Origin: Rhodobiaceae bacterium UBA4490
Lineage (GTDB): Bacteria > Pseudomonadota > Alphaproteobacteria > Parvibaculales > Parvibaculaceae
Length of the DNA: 64,000 nucleotides
Direction: 5' to 3'
NCBI GenBank assembly: GCA_002389665.1
Contig: DGNO01000001.1
Coordinates: 1-64,000, forward strand
A program made the translations under genes and the position numbers. Shown here one piece after another: positions 24,383 through 33,391 of the stretch (position 1 is its first letter; each line of letters starts with the position of its first letter). The notes under the pieces are model-generated. The model saw only the letters and a list, made by a program, of their open reading frames with translations, searched no databases and was not told the DNA's origin.

Positions 24383-25370
24383 TCTGGCAGCCGTTTTCTG
24401 CGTGGCGCTTCTTCTTAGCGCCTGCACGCCGCGCCTTCAGGTGCAAGGCACCGATTACCGCAGCCCGGCGCTTGAGGCGGACATGGCCGTCATGGCCGAC
24501 GCCGCGCGCCTGCCGCTACAGGTCTGGGCGGCGGAAGACCCCCGCGCCGTCATCATCGGCATTCACGGGATGAACGATTACGCCAATGCGTTTGCCGCGC
24601 CCGGCATCTGGTTCGCAGAGCAAGGCATTTCCCTATACGCCTACGATCAGCGCGGTTTCGGCCGCGCACCGGGCCGCGGTCTTTGGGCCGGGGGCGGGCG
24701 GATGGTGCTTGATCTGCGAACCGTGCTTGCGCTGGTGCGCGGTGAGCATCCGGACGTTCCAATTTATCTTCTCGGCACCAGCATGGGCGGGGCGGTGGCG
24801 ATGCGCGCTCTGGGCGGGGCAGAAGAAGTGCTGGACGTGGATGGCGTGGTCCTCGCCGCGCCGGCGGTCTGGGGCTGGTCCAATCTCAACCCGCTTTACC
24901 GCACCTCTCTCTGGCTTGGCGCACATGTGCTGCCGGGGCAAACGCTGAGTGGGCGAGGGCTCGAAATCTGGCCCTCCGACAATATCGAGATGCTGAAACG
25001 TCTGGGTGCTGATCCGCTCGTCCTGAAAGAAACCCGGATCGATGCGGTTTACGGCCTTGTCGGACTGATGGAAGACGCCTATCAGGCGGCGGGCGGCCTG
25101 GATGTGCCGGTGCTGCTGCTTTACGGCGCGCGCGATGAAATCGTGCCGCCTGAGGCGGTGCGCAAGATGGCGGGAAAGATCGAGGCGCCGCTCACCATTG
25201 CTTATTACGGCGAGGGCTATCACATGCTGCTGCGCGATCTGCAGGCCGAAACCGTTTACCGCGACATCGCCGCCTGGATTGAGAACTGGGAAGCGCCTCT
25301 CCCTTCCGGGGCTGTCTATGAGCAGGCCTGTTTTACCGAAGCGACATGCGCGGTGCCGGCAGCGCCCTGA
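24300..25370 (+). CDS. Alpha/beta-hydrolase lipoprotein (lysophospholipase-like)
   Basis: From ATG 24300 the protein has 356 residues. A Lys/Arg-rich n-region and hydrophobic core end in the lipobox LLSAC (Cys42), so it should be a lipid-anchored periplasmic protein. The hydrolase domain has the oxyanion segment GIHGMNDYANAF, YDQRGFGRAPGRG, and the nucleophile elbow GTSMGGAV, matching monoglyceride-lipase/lysophospholipase PldB relatives. The late acid and histidine are YGARDEIV and EGYHMLL. The start is uncertain: ATG 24300 gives a long n-region and lies inside the UDG gene, while later starts leave too short a signal peptide. It is convergent with the patatin gene. Confidence 0.82.
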   Translation: MFGLKRISGSKKKFSRICAAKWPGSCVSLAAVFCVALLLSACTPRLQVQGTDYRSPALEADMAVMADAARLPLQVWAAEDPRAVIIGIHGMNDYANAFAAPGIWFAEQGISLYAYDQRGFGRAPGRGLWAGGGRMVLDLRTVLALVRGEHPDVPIYLLGTSMGGAVAMRALGGAEEVLDVDGVVLAAPAVWGWSNLNPLYRTSLWLGAHVLPGQTLSGRGLEIWPSDNIEMLKRLGADPLVLKETRIDAVYGLVGLMEDAYQAAGGLDVPVLLLYGARDEIVPPEAVRKMAGKIEAPLTIAYYGEGYHMLLRDLQAETVYRDIAAWIENWEAPLPSGAVYEQACFTEATCAVPAAP

Positions 25371-25382
25371 TCCGGCCTTGCT

Positions 25383-27830
25383 TTAATTTCCTGCAGCAGA
25401 TTCTTTCTCCTGCGCTCGAATGCGCTCCTGTGTGCGCTGGCGCAGGGTCTTGATCAATGAGCCGATGCGCGTGAGATGCGGTTCCTCGGCATCGAGAATG
25501 GTGAGGAAAAGACGGCTTTTGAACGTGTCGCGTTCCGAAGGGGAAATGGCAGCTTTTGCCAGCGTGTTGCAGGTAATGTCCACCAGCCGCTCTGCCGATT
25601 GCAGCCGCCCCCAGAGATAGTCGTGCTCGCGCGCGGTGCGGCTGAAAAACGCGCCGAAGCGGCCAAGGTCGCGCCCGCGCAGCGCCATGATATTGCTGCC
25701 TTTGCTGAGGCCCTTGGCATCGAGCGGGCTGATCCGGTCCACACGGATCGTGTCGATATCGTCCACTTCCTCGTTGAGAAGCAGCGGGAAGGTGAGCACA
25801 TCGAAAAACGGGAAGCCGAGATAAGATTGCAAAAGTTCGCGCCGCTCGTCTTCCGGCAGCGTGTTCACCGCCATGATGGAAAAGACTTCATCCACTTCCC
25901 GGTCCACTTCACCGAGCGACATGATCGGGGCGAGCGCTTTCAGGATTTCTTCAACTTCCGCAACGCTCAGCCTTCCGCCCTTATCTTTCAAAAGCAGGGC
26001 GACACGCTGTTTGAAGTCGGTGCCGAAAAACTCCGGCCGGGTGCGTGCCTGCAAATGATCGAGCGCGCGATAGAGCAGGCGCTTGAACTCGTCCAGCCCT
26101 TCGCTATCGACATGAACTTCCTCCTGCGCCACGACTTTCTGGTAAAGCTCGTTCAGGCGGCGGATGACGAAGCGTAACCGGCGCACGCGGAAATTCCTGT
26201 CGAAGTTCCGCAAAAACGCGATCCATTCCTGAGTGGCCTTTTCCCGGTCCCCGCTTGATGGATTGTGCCAGCGCACGGGAAAAATACCTTTCGCCTTGGC
26301 CCAGGCTTCCAGAGAATTGGAAAGCGCCAGCCGTTCGCTCGGATGCTGAATGGCGGCGCTCATTTCCTCGATCAGCGTGGTCAGCGCATCGAGAATGGAG
26401 AGCACTTTGACTTGAATATAGCCGTCATAGGCATAACCCGCCTGGGAGACGGCCATGGCATTTGCCTGATGGCGCCAATAGGAAAGGGTTGTGACATTCG
26501 GGGCAAGGCTCGGGTCTTCGGCGATGATAGGGGCCACGACATCGGCCACATGGGGCCGCGTGGCGCGCACGACTTCGCGGTATTGATGAATACGTTTGCC
26601 GATTTGCTGCAGCGTTTCCAGTTCGTCACGTATCGGTTCGTTGCGCGGAATGTCGGAAAGCGCGCCGCGGATCGATTGAAAGAAACCGGGCAGGGAGCGT
26701 TTGCGGATCTTGTTGCGCCCCTCAGGGTCGGGATCGATATAAACGATGCGCCGGTCCACTTCGCGGAAAGCGGGGCGGTTGCGCAGCGCCGTAATCGCTT
26801 CGGCAAAGGGTTTATTGTTCAGTACCGAACCGTCGATATAGCTGGCGCTTGTGGGGTCGAGCCCTGCATCGAGGAGAGGTTCGAAATTGTGCTGGATGAA
26901 TTCCTCCCGCGTCGGCCAAGTCTCGCCGCGCTTTTTCAACACCCGGTCGATTTCGGATATTTGCATAGGCGGAAAAGCGCCCGGAAAACACGAGGTTGCG
27001 CGCGCAGCAAAAACGAGACCCGGAACGTTCTCCGCCCCGAAATCGCTGTCCACCTTACCGTCCGGATGTTTGAAATAATTGAAGTGCAGCACATGGCGGT
27101 GCTCGCGCTCTTCGATCAGAGGGGGATCGTTCAGCGGAATTTTCTGCGAGAAACCGAAAAAGTCCGTCAGCGTGACGAAAAGCTCCAGCCTATGCCCGAG
27201 CGGCAGGAGAGAGGCGCGCGGCGTGCGCGGCGTGCCCATGCTCTCGCTCGCATCGAGCAGCATATTCGTCAGCTTTTCACCGGAAAAGGGCGGCTTGAAC
27301 CAGCGCGAACGTAAAAAGAGCGAGGCTTTTTCGCGTGCTTCCTCATCGGGAATAAGTTTCGTCAGCCATTTATTGTTGATGTTCCAAAAGAGCGGGCGGA
27401 TGAAGACCTTGCTCCATTTGCCTGGCATCGCTTCATCATCGAGCAGCGCCGTGACATCGGCCTTGTTGAGCCACATGTCCCGGTGCGTGTCGAGCGGTAG
27501 GTCATGGGCAAGCGAGCGGGCGAGCATGACGCCGTTGATGCCCCCGGCGGAAGCGCCCGCGATCACATCGACAAAGACGCGCAGTTCTACTTCTTCGCCA
27601 ATGCGCTTCAAGATGTCGAAATAGACGCTCTCCGTATCGCTTTCGCGCGCCGTGTCGTCATTGAGGTCGGCATAGGTTTTTTCCTGGCGCTCGGAGGCGA
27701 GCAGCGGCGCATTATAGATGCGCGAGGCGCGGACCAGCTTTTGAATCTCTTTCGTGACGCCGTGCATATAGACGGCGAGCGACACCCCGCCATAGCAGAC
27801 AAGCGCAAGCCTGAGCTCTTTTTCCTTCAT
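25383..27830 (-). CDS. Large patatin-like phospholipase (DUF3376/TIGR03607 type)
   Basis: An 815-residue cytosolic protein. The patatin domain is N-terminal: oxyanion-hole segment CYGGVSLAVYMHG near 12-24, nucleophile Ser94 in GASAGG, and the dyad aspartate in YIDGSVLNNKPF near 340. The C-terminal half (about 400-815) is helical and resembles the DUF3376 extension of actinobacterial and proteobacterial patatin-related proteins. It probably hydrolyses membrane phospholipids or acyl esters; the physiological target is unknown. No signal peptide is visible. It is convergent with the lipoprotein hydrolase (12 bp apart) and 97 bp downstream of a membrane-protein gene on the same strand. Confidence 0.87.
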   Translation of the reverse strand: MKEKELRLALVCYGGVSLAVYMHGVTKEIQKLVRASRIYNAPLLASERQEKTYADLNDDTARESDTESVYFDILKRIGEEVELRVFVDVIAGASAGGINGVMLARSLAHDLPLDTHRDMWLNKADVTALLDDEAMPGKWSKVFIRPLFWNINNKWLTKLIPDEEAREKASLFLRSRWFKPPFSGEKLTNMLLDASESMGTPRTPRASLLPLGHRLELFVTLTDFFGFSQKIPLNDPPLIEEREHRHVLHFNYFKHPDGKVDSDFGAENVPGLVFAARATSCFPGAFPPMQISEIDRVLKKRGETWPTREEFIQHNFEPLLDAGLDPTSASYIDGSVLNNKPFAEAITALRNRPAFREVDRRIVYIDPDPEGRNKIRKRSLPGFFQSIRGALSDIPRNEPIRDELETLQQIGKRIHQYREVVRATRPHVADVVAPIIAEDPSLAPNVTTLSYWRHQANAMAVSQAGYAYDGYIQVKVLSILDALTTLIEEMSAAIQHPSERLALSNSLEAWAKAKGIFPVRWHNPSSGDREKATQEWIAFLRNFDRNFRVRRLRFVIRRLNELYQKVVAQEEVHVDSEGLDEFKRLLYRALDHLQARTRPEFFGTDFKQRVALLLKDKGGRLSVAEVEEILKALAPIMSLGEVDREVDEVFSIMAVNTLPEDERRELLQSYLGFPFFDVLTFPLLLNEEVDDIDTIRVDRISPLDAKGLSKGSNIMALRGRDLGRFGAFFSRTAREHDYLWGRLQSAERLVDITCNTLAKAAISPSERDTFKSRLFLTILDAEEPHLTRIGSLIKTLRQRTQERIRAQEKESAAGN

Positions 27831-27927
27831 CCGGCATTGCCCCGTTTTTGGCCGCCTATCCGGGCGGGGTCGCCCGCGCAGGATAGGTCTTCATTCTTAC
27901 GCGGCAGGCTATGGCGCGGTCAAATGC

Positions 27928-28605
27928 TCAGCCGCGGCTTTCGAGCGGCCCTGCCGGATGGGGGGTGGCATGGACTGGACGGGCCGTCAGGCGCTGAGCG
28001 GTAAGGTTGAGATAGGCGCTGGCGAAAAAGAGGTAGGTGGCCACGCATTCGATCGTTTCTTCGATCATTTTCGACTGGTTCTTCCCCTCGACCAGCACTT
28101 CCTTTTCCGTGGCGTCGGTAAAAATATAAAGCGCGATGCCGAGCAGGGTGAAGAGGCCGGGCCGGGTTTTCGCCCAGGCCCAGGCGGCCTCGAAACCGGC
28201 GCGAATGTAGCGCAGGCTCGCGCCGATTAGGCCCAGCCAGAAAATTCCCAGCACCGCATAGTGCAAGTCACCTTCGATGATGAAGAGGAAATAGGGCTCG
28301 GCCCAGGTCCGCTCCACCTCCACCTCGCGCGAGAACACCGTCAGGAGAAAAAGCCCGAGACCGGTAAAGAGCCGGCGCGGGACGGGCGCCGTTTCACCAT
28401 AGGCGGCGATGAAGAAGAGAAGTGCCCCTGCGAGGAGATAGAGAAGCTGCAGGATCTCGGCCGCCTGGTTCTCCCGGAAGCCCTGGCCGATCGTCCAGTC
28501 GCCCGTTGCCAGCGCATAGGCTAGGAACCCCGACATGGCGGTAAAGAGGGTCCACAAAAAAGCGCCGTGAAGGCCGCTGCCGGTTGTGCCGAATGAAAGA
28601 CGCAT
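27928..28605 (-). CDS. Six-TM membrane protein of unknown function
   Basis: 225 residues with about six hydrophobic helices (near 12-35, 48-68, 80-95, 105-135, 148-165, 186-205). A conserved-looking acidic and aromatic loop reads FSREVEVERTWAEPYFLF. A second polar segment, FTDATEKEVLVEGKNQSKMIEETIE, precedes the last helix, an arrangement seen in uncharacterised membrane proteins. I do not recognise a family with certainty. The ribosome-binding site is weak (GGAGCG). It lies upstream of the patatin gene on the same strand and may be co-transcribed. Confidence 0.75.
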   Translation of the reverse strand: MRLSFGTTGSGLHGAFLWTLFTAMSGFLAYALATGDWTIGQGFRENQAAEILQLLYLLAGALLFFIAAYGETAPVPRRLFTGLGLFLLTVFSREVEVERTWAEPYFLFIIEGDLHYAVLGIFWLGLIGASLRYIRAGFEAAWAWAKTRPGLFTLLGIALYIFTDATEKEVLVEGKNQSKMIEETIECVATYLFFASAYLNLTAQRLTARPVHATPHPAGPLESRG

Positions 28606-28768
28606 GAACGCTCCGGATAGAGAAGGGCCGGGTCAAGGGCCCCGATAGCAAGTCGCCGAGCCCTAACATGCAGGCAGGACACAGAGCCCGGAAAATCCGA
28701 GCGAGGGCCGGCTCTTGCGATCACGTTTCAGCGAGAGGCGGCGGGGCAGGCGTCAAATGCGGGAAAAA

Positions 28769-28844
28769 TGGTGGGCGGTACTGGATTCGAACCAGTGACC
28801 CCAGCGATGTGAACACTGTGCTCTACCAACTGAGCTAACCGCCC
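28769..28844 (-). tRNA. tRNA-Val (anticodon CAC)
   Basis: The minus strand folds as a complete cloverleaf: acceptor GGGCGGT pairs with ACCGCCC, the D-arm is GCTCAGTTGGTAGAGC, the anticodon stem CAGTG/CGCTG encloses TTCACAT, and the T-arm contains GGTTCGAATCC. The discriminator base is A and the CCA end is encoded. Anticodon CAC reads GUG valine codons. Confidence 0.97.
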
Positions 28845-28975
28845 ACGAGGGCGCAAGACGCGCCTCAGAGGGGCGTCTATAGGCTGCGCGGGCTTTTCAG
28901 TCAAGCCCAAGGGCGGCTAGGCTGGGCAAAGAAAAGAGGCCCTGAAAAGGGCCGCGATAAGGGAAAGGAAACCCC

Positions 28976-30154
28976 ATGGCCGCCGCCCCTCAGCTTCGCC
29001 GCCCCGGCCCCCTCCACACGCTGGGCATTCTCGCCCGCCTTGGCCTGCGTGCGCTCAAAAGCCGCTGGCAGGGAGAGGGCGCGGACCCGGAGAAGGAGGC
29101 GGAGGCCTTCGCCGCCGCCTTTACCGGGGCGATGCGCGCCCATGAGCACAGTTTCGCCGGCTGGGCCTGCACGAAAGTGCCGGCGGGCGCGGCGGACTGG
29201 GTCGATACCGGCATCGATCTCGAACGCGGCCAGCGCTTTTCGCTTTTTGCGGCGGGCGCCGTCTGGCTCGCCCGCCCGCTCGGCCTGCGCTTCGGCCCGC
29301 AAACGGGGCTCTGGCTGCGCATCGGGGAAGGGCGCATCGAAAAGATGATCGGCGCCACCCATAGCGGCGAGGCGGATGTCTCGGGCCGGCTCTATGTCAT
29401 CACCAAGCCGCCCGGCGAATGGCTGAGCGAGGCGGGGGATTTCGACCCCGCTTACCCGCGCGAGGAGCTGGAAGGCGGCTTCACGCTTGGCATCTGCCTC
29501 TGGAAGAACCGGGACGGCCCGCGCGCGCTCCAGCCCCTGCAGGAAGCGCACCCGCTTTTCGCCCGCGAGGTGAAGCGCCTTGCCGCCCCCATTAAAACGC
29601 CGGAGGGCTGGCATTATCTCTGGCGCCTCGGCCAGGGGGAAATCTACCGCCAGGAGCACGAGGCGGATAATTGCATGCATTGCCACACGAAAGAGGACGT
29701 GGGCATTCTGCAATATCCCGCGCCCATGCCGCTCACCGACACGCTCACCCTCGACTGGCGCTGGAAGGCGGACCGGCTGCCCTCCGCGCTCGCCGAAGAC
29801 ATCCAGCCGACCCATGATTATCTCTCCATCGCGGTGGAGTTCGATAACGGCCAGGACTTGACATATATGTGGTCCGGTGGCCTCGCCCCCGGCACGATCT
29901 TCCGCTGCCCGCTTCCCTGGTGGGACGAGCGCGAAACCCACTGGGTGCTGCGCGGGCCGGGGGACCTTGGCCGCTGGCTCGATGAAAGCCGCCCGCTCAA
30001 GGCCGATTATGAAAAGGCCATCGGCGGCGAGCTGCCCCGCTCCGTCACCGCCGTCTGGCTGATCGCGGTTTCCTGCTTCCAGCGCGGGGAGGGCGTGTGC
30101 ACCTATGAGCGCATCGAGCTCGTGGACGGGCGCGAGCATGTGAGGGTGGTTTAG
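28976..30154 (+). CDS. DUF3047 protein with lectin-like N-domain and a CXXCH motif
   Basis: 392 residues. Residues about 70-145 (DWVDTGIDLERGQRFSLF then FGPQTGLWLRIGEGRI) resemble LecA-like beta-sandwich domains. Residues about 253-385 match DUF3047 (LTLDWRWKADRLP, DYLSIAVEFDNG, LTYMWSGG). Between them lies CMHCH at 233-237 (context EADNCMHCHTKED), a c-type haem or metal-binding pattern. No signal peptide precedes it, so either the protein reaches the periplasm by another route or the motif binds something other than haem c. The function is unknown. Ribosome-binding site GGAAAGGAAA; the stop codon overlaps the convergent gph by 4 bp. Confidence 0.75.
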   Translation: MAAAPQLRRPGPLHTLGILARLGLRALKSRWQGEGADPEKEAEAFAAAFTGAMRAHEHSFAGWACTKVPAGAADWVDTGIDLERGQRFSLFAAGAVWLARPLGLRFGPQTGLWLRIGEGRIEKMIGATHSGEADVSGRLYVITKPPGEWLSEAGDFDPAYPREELEGGFTLGICLWKNRDGPRALQPLQEAHPLFAREVKRLAAPIKTPEGWHYLWRLGQGEIYRQEHEADNCMHCHTKEDVGILQYPAPMPLTDTLTLDWRWKADRLPSALAEDIQPTHDYLSIAVEFDNGQDLTYMWSGGLAPGTIFRCPLPWWDERETHWVLRGPGDLGRWLDESRPLKADYEKAIGGELPRSVTAVWLIAVSCFQRGEGVCTYERIELVDGREHVRVV

Positions 30155-30840
30155 AACCCCGCGAAAGCCTCCGGCGCGAGGCGGCGCAGCGCGTCCGGAA
30201 ACGCGTCATAATGATCGATGACGATATCCGCGCCGAGCTCGCCCACCGGCACCCGCGTATAGCCGAAGGAAAGGGCGATGGAGGGAATGCCCGCCGCCAG
30301 CGCCGCATCGATATCAGGCGCGGAATCCCCCACCATGATCGCCCGGCCCGCATCCCCGCCGAGCCGGCGCACCGCTTCCAGAAGATGATCGGGATGGGGC
30401 TTCTTCACCGGCAGCGTATCCCCGCCGATGACCACGGGGAAAAAATGCGTGAGCGAAAGCGCTTCGAGCACCTGATGGGCGAGGCTCTCGATCTTGTTCG
30501 TGCACACGGCCATGGCCGCGCCATGTTCGGCCAGCCTTTCAAGCTGCGCCAGAACGCCGGGCCAGAGCACCGTGTGATCGGCAATATGCTCGGAATAATA
30601 GGCGATGAAATCCTGAAAGGCCTGGTCGAGCTGCGCTTCGCCGGCGGGCTCGCCCGTCTCCTTGAAGCCGCGCTCCATGAGCAGCCGCGCGCCGCCGCCC
30701 ACGAGATGGCGCACCCGCGCTTCGGGCACTTCCTCGCGGCCATGGCGCGTCAGGATTACATTCATCGTGTGGCAAAGGTCCGGGGCCGTATCGGCCAGGG
30801 TGCCGTCGAGATCGAAAAGAAGAACAGGCCGCGCGCTCAT
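30151..30840 (-). CDS. gph: Phosphoglycolate phosphatase (HAD-IA)
   Basis: A 229-residue haloacid-dehalogenase phosphatase. Motif I FDLDGTLADTAPD is at 8-20 (nucleophile and acid aspartates). Motif II is CTNK near 112, motif III KKPHPD near 144, and motif IV VGDSAPDIDAA near 163. It removes phosphate from 2-phosphoglycolate formed during DNA 3'-end repair and metabolism. ATG 30840 fits the family N-terminus; the longer frame to 30897 does not. Single gene, convergent with the DUF3047 gene. Confidence 0.9.
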   Translation of the reverse strand: MSARPVLLFDLDGTLADTAPDLCHTMNVILTRHGREEVPEARVRHLVGGGARLLMERGFKETGEPAGEAQLDQAFQDFIAYYSEHIADHTVLWPGVLAQLERLAEHGAAMAVCTNKIESLAHQVLEALSLTHFFPVVIGGDTLPVKKPHPDHLLEAVRRLGGDAGRAIMVGDSAPDIDAALAAGIPSIALSFGYTRVPVGELGADIVIDHYDAFPDALRRLAPEAFAGF

Positions 30841-31030
30841 ATCAGTCTCTGTATTTAAGCTCTGGCTGCGTCCGCGCAGCCGGACGTTCTCTCGCATGCG
30901 GGCCGCGCCGATGCAAGCGGCAAGCGCCGGATCGGCCCGCGCCGCGCGCCTGTGGATAAGCCGGAAAGGAATCCGCCTTCAAGCGCTTGGCCGGAAAACC
31001 GGATTCAAAATCTGAAGCGCTTCATCCAGC

Positions 31031-31768
31031 TTATGAACTTTGCCCGGCGGCAATGCCGAGCGCTGCCAGCCGCGCTTCAAGCCCCGCGCGCGCCCGGTCC
31101 CAGTCCGCCCGCGTGAAGGCGAACATCACCGTATCGCGCAGGCGCATCTGCCCCGTCTCATGGCCTGCCTCGTCCCGCACGGGCAGGTGCATGTGATGGC
31201 GCAGCACCCCCTCGCGCACCGCGCCGAGCTTGGCGATGGCGGCCTGCGAGCGTGTGTTGAGCGCGTCGGTCTTCAGCTCCATGCGGGTGAGGCCCAGCCT
31301 CTCGAAGCCATGGGCAAGCAGCAGATATTTCGCCGCCGGGTTCACCGTCCCGCCCCAATGGGAAGGGTGATACCAGGTGTGGCCGATCTCCGCCCGCCGG
31401 TCCCGGCTGGAAATGTTGAGATAGCGGGTGGAGCCGGCAAGCGGCCCTTCCTCGCCCGCGCCGCCCGGACCCTGAGAACCGGCGAGCCGGATCGCCCAGA
31501 CGCTTTCACGCCCCGCCTCCGCCTCGCCGAGCGACCAGTCGAACCAGGCATCGAAGCGGGCCCCGCGCGCGGCAATCGGCATCCAGCGCCAGATGCGCGC
31601 CTCCGCCCCGGCGGCGCGCAGGCCCTCCCGGTGCGCGGGAGAAAGCGGCTCGAGCCGCACCGGCCCGAGCGTGAGCAGGCAGGCCCGCCAGTCCTCGGCC
31701 TCAAGCGGGGGGAGCGGGGCGCCAAGCTGGGTTTCGGGCGGGCCGGATGGATCAGACAAGTCGGTCAC
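31031..31768 (-). CDS. GNAT-family N-acetyltransferase (RimJ/RimL-like)
   Basis: 245 residues if it starts at GTG 31768 (ribosome-binding site AAGGAAG). The acetyltransferase domain shows VRLEPLSPAHREGLRAA, STRYLNISSRDRRAEIGHTWYHPSHWGGTVN (beta4 and the acetyl-CoA loop) and ERLGLTRMELKTDALNTRSQAAIAKLGA near the C-terminus, as in protein/peptide N-acetyltransferases that modify N-terminal residues or small amines. Substrate unknown. An ATG frame extends to 31906 but encodes only basic low-complexity sequence, which I excluded. Confidence 0.85.
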   Translation of the reverse strand: MTDLSDPSGPPETQLGAPLPPLEAEDWRACLLTLGPVRLEPLSPAHREGLRAAGAEARIWRWMPIAARGARFDAWFDWSLGEAEAGRESVWAIRLAGSQGPGGAGEEGPLAGSTRYLNISSRDRRAEIGHTWYHPSHWGGTVNPAAKYLLLAHGFERLGLTRMELKTDALNTRSQAAIAKLGAVREGVLRHHMHLPVRDEAGHETGQMRLRDTVMFAFTRADWDRARAGLEARLAALGIAAGQSS

Positions 31769-32290
31769 GTCGGTCTTCCTTTTATGGGGCTGGTCGAGGG
31801 ACAGGCGCATTGGCCCCATAAAGCCCGCGCCGTGCACAAATGGGCAGAGCCAATCCGCGCATGGGCGCCATGCCGTCCGTGACCTTCGCGGGGCTCGATG
31901 GGCCATTTCGACGAAGCGCCAAAAGCTCCGCGGGGGCGCGCCGCCCGGAGGGATGAGTCTTCGGCCCCGCCGAAAAGGAGGGGCAAGGAGCGCCGCAAGC
32001 GACGATCCTAGCTAGATACGGTTCGCCTGACGGCGCTCCTCGCGCGGCGTTTTTTGGTTCGCTACCGGCCCGCCCAGCTCGCCCGCAGCCTGAAAGACTG
32101 CGCCGGGTCGTAGTGCCCGGACCCATGCCGGTACCCCCGGGACGCGCGGGACCGTTATTTCCGCGCGCCGCAGGCGCCGCTCCCGTTCCGGCAGGCGGCC
32201 GGTCCGTCCACCCCCTCCACGAAACGGGACGGGCTCAGAATAAAGGCGGGGGAGAAGGCGGGGATAAGTTTTTGAAGGCTCGATACCTAC
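31769..32290. other. GC-rich gene-free stretch, strongly structured
   Basis: This 522-bp gap before the accessory island has no credible coding frame. It contains arms GGAGCGCCG (31987-31995) and CGGCGCTCC (32031-32039) enclosing 35 nt. An alternative pairing of CGCCGC (31991-31996) with GCGGCG (32044-32049) is followed by six T residues, a terminator-like end on the plus strand. Further inverted GC-rich stretches run to about 32215. It could encode a small RNA; no known RNA family was recognised. Confidence 0.4.
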
Positions 32291-32809
32291 CTAAACAGCG
32301 GTAAGCGGACTAAATAATTTCCAAACCTGCTCACGTACAGGCTTGAGCTTGGCCTTTTGGGCTCTAATCTCAGACCGGCTAGTTGCAGGAGCCAGTAGGA
32401 CTTGCTTAATAAGACAATGAGAGGGGTCATCTGGAAGTCCGTCATCGACTACCAAAATCGGCCTCTTTCCTGAACCATCTGGAATTGAGATTTCTCGTAT
32501 ACTTCTCGTGCAACCAACGCTGACCCCTCGAAACTTGTTGTCGGGGTGTCGTTGTTCGAAAAGTTCACCTTTTGAGCGGATTGCGCTCTCTGAACTGTAC
32601 TTTAGGCGACAAAGAGACCAGCCACCTCGTTCGGGCCGGACTACATCTTCTAATGGGAAGGCACCAATCTTGATTTCCCCGGTTTGAACATCAAGCTGTT
32701 CATCTCGGTAAATTAGCCGAGCCAAGTCCTCACTGCAGTCAACTGGACCAGGAGACCATGAACTTAGTGTCTTGGATTCATCTGTGTCGAGCGGAAAATC
32801 GTCGGCCAT
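32291..32809 (-). CDS. Orphan protein, third gene of the AT-rich island operon
   Basis: 172 residues, soluble, no signal peptide or membrane segment. I do not recognise a family. Visible features are an acidic N-terminus (MADDFPLDTDESK), a central segment GGWSLCRLKYSSESAIRSKGELF, a cysteine in SVGCTRSIREISI, the stretch RPILVVDDGLPDDPSHCLI (about 115-133) and a basic helical C-terminus. Its ATG directly follows the stop codon of the preceding gene (TAAATG), indicating translational coupling. AT-rich like its two partners and unlike the chromosome around it, so acquired by transfer with them. Confidence 0.75.
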   Translation of the reverse strand: MADDFPLDTDESKTLSSWSPGPVDCSEDLARLIYRDEQLDVQTGEIKIGAFPLEDVVRPERGGWSLCRLKYSSESAIRSKGELFEQRHPDNKFRGVSVGCTRSIREISIPDGSGKRPILVVDDGLPDDPSHCLIKQVLLAPATSRSEIRAQKAKLKPVREQVWKLFSPLTAV

Positions 32810-33391
32810 TTACTTCGGGAAATGCATAAGGGCTTGTTCTATTTCTTTAGGAATTGCATTCCCCGCATACGGTCTAACGTCATCCAACTCCAAACCGATG
32901 CCAGGAATACGCGCATAAAAATAAATATGTGAATCTCCGTAGAAGCTCACATCTATGAACTTATCCTCGTCATCCCAAATAAACCCTACTTCCCCATCTT
33001 CAGCAGAATAGGGCGTGGGAGAGAGTGCTTTGCTAGGCAAGAGATTCAAGAACTGTTCAGCTTCTCTAAGAGCAATTGCGAAGTCTTCATCTTCGACGAG
33101 ATGCGAGTGCTGCTGCTGATACTGCTCGAGCCCTATCTGAGAGAGCCTGTCTGGCTCTGCAAATGAACGATAGTCGACTCTCTCTGTTTTAGAGGTGCGA
33201 GCCGTCCAATCTGCATTTGCATTGGTTGGAGCTTGTCCTGTTGCGGCTAAGAGAAACGCAATGCCTGCCATGGAAGCGCGGAAATTCCGACCACGTCCTA
33301 TGGTTTTGTTGCTCTCACATGAAGCTGAACTGTTTCTAGAGATAAACATTCCAGATGAAGAGTAATTAGCCGCTGTTCGCAGTGCGCTCAT
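32810..33391 (-). CDS. Orphan protein, second gene of the AT-rich island operon
   Basis: 193 residues, family not recognised. The N-terminus is Ser/Asn/Arg-rich (about 1-40). A short hydrophobic patch MAGIAFLLAATG follows at 41-52, too short for a confident membrane helix. The C-terminal domain (about 90-193) has an alpha-beta look with many aspartates and aromatics (VGFIWDDEDKFIDVSFYGD, IYFYARIPG). Its ATG overlaps the stop codon of the upstream gene (ATGA, 33388-33391) and its own stop abuts the next ATG, so the three proteins are made from one mRNA in coupled fashion. In one sampled 60-base line of it (32821-32880), 25 bases are G or C. Confidence 0.75.
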   Translation of the reverse strand: MSALRTAANYSSSGMFISRNSSASCESNKTIGRGRNFRASMAGIAFLLAATGQAPTNANADWTARTSKTERVDYRSFAEPDRLSQIGLEQYQQQHSHLVEDEDFAIALREAEQFLNLLPSKALSPTPYSAEDGEVGFIWDDEDKFIDVSFYGDSHIYFYARIPGIGLELDDVRPYAGNAIPKEIEQALMHFPK

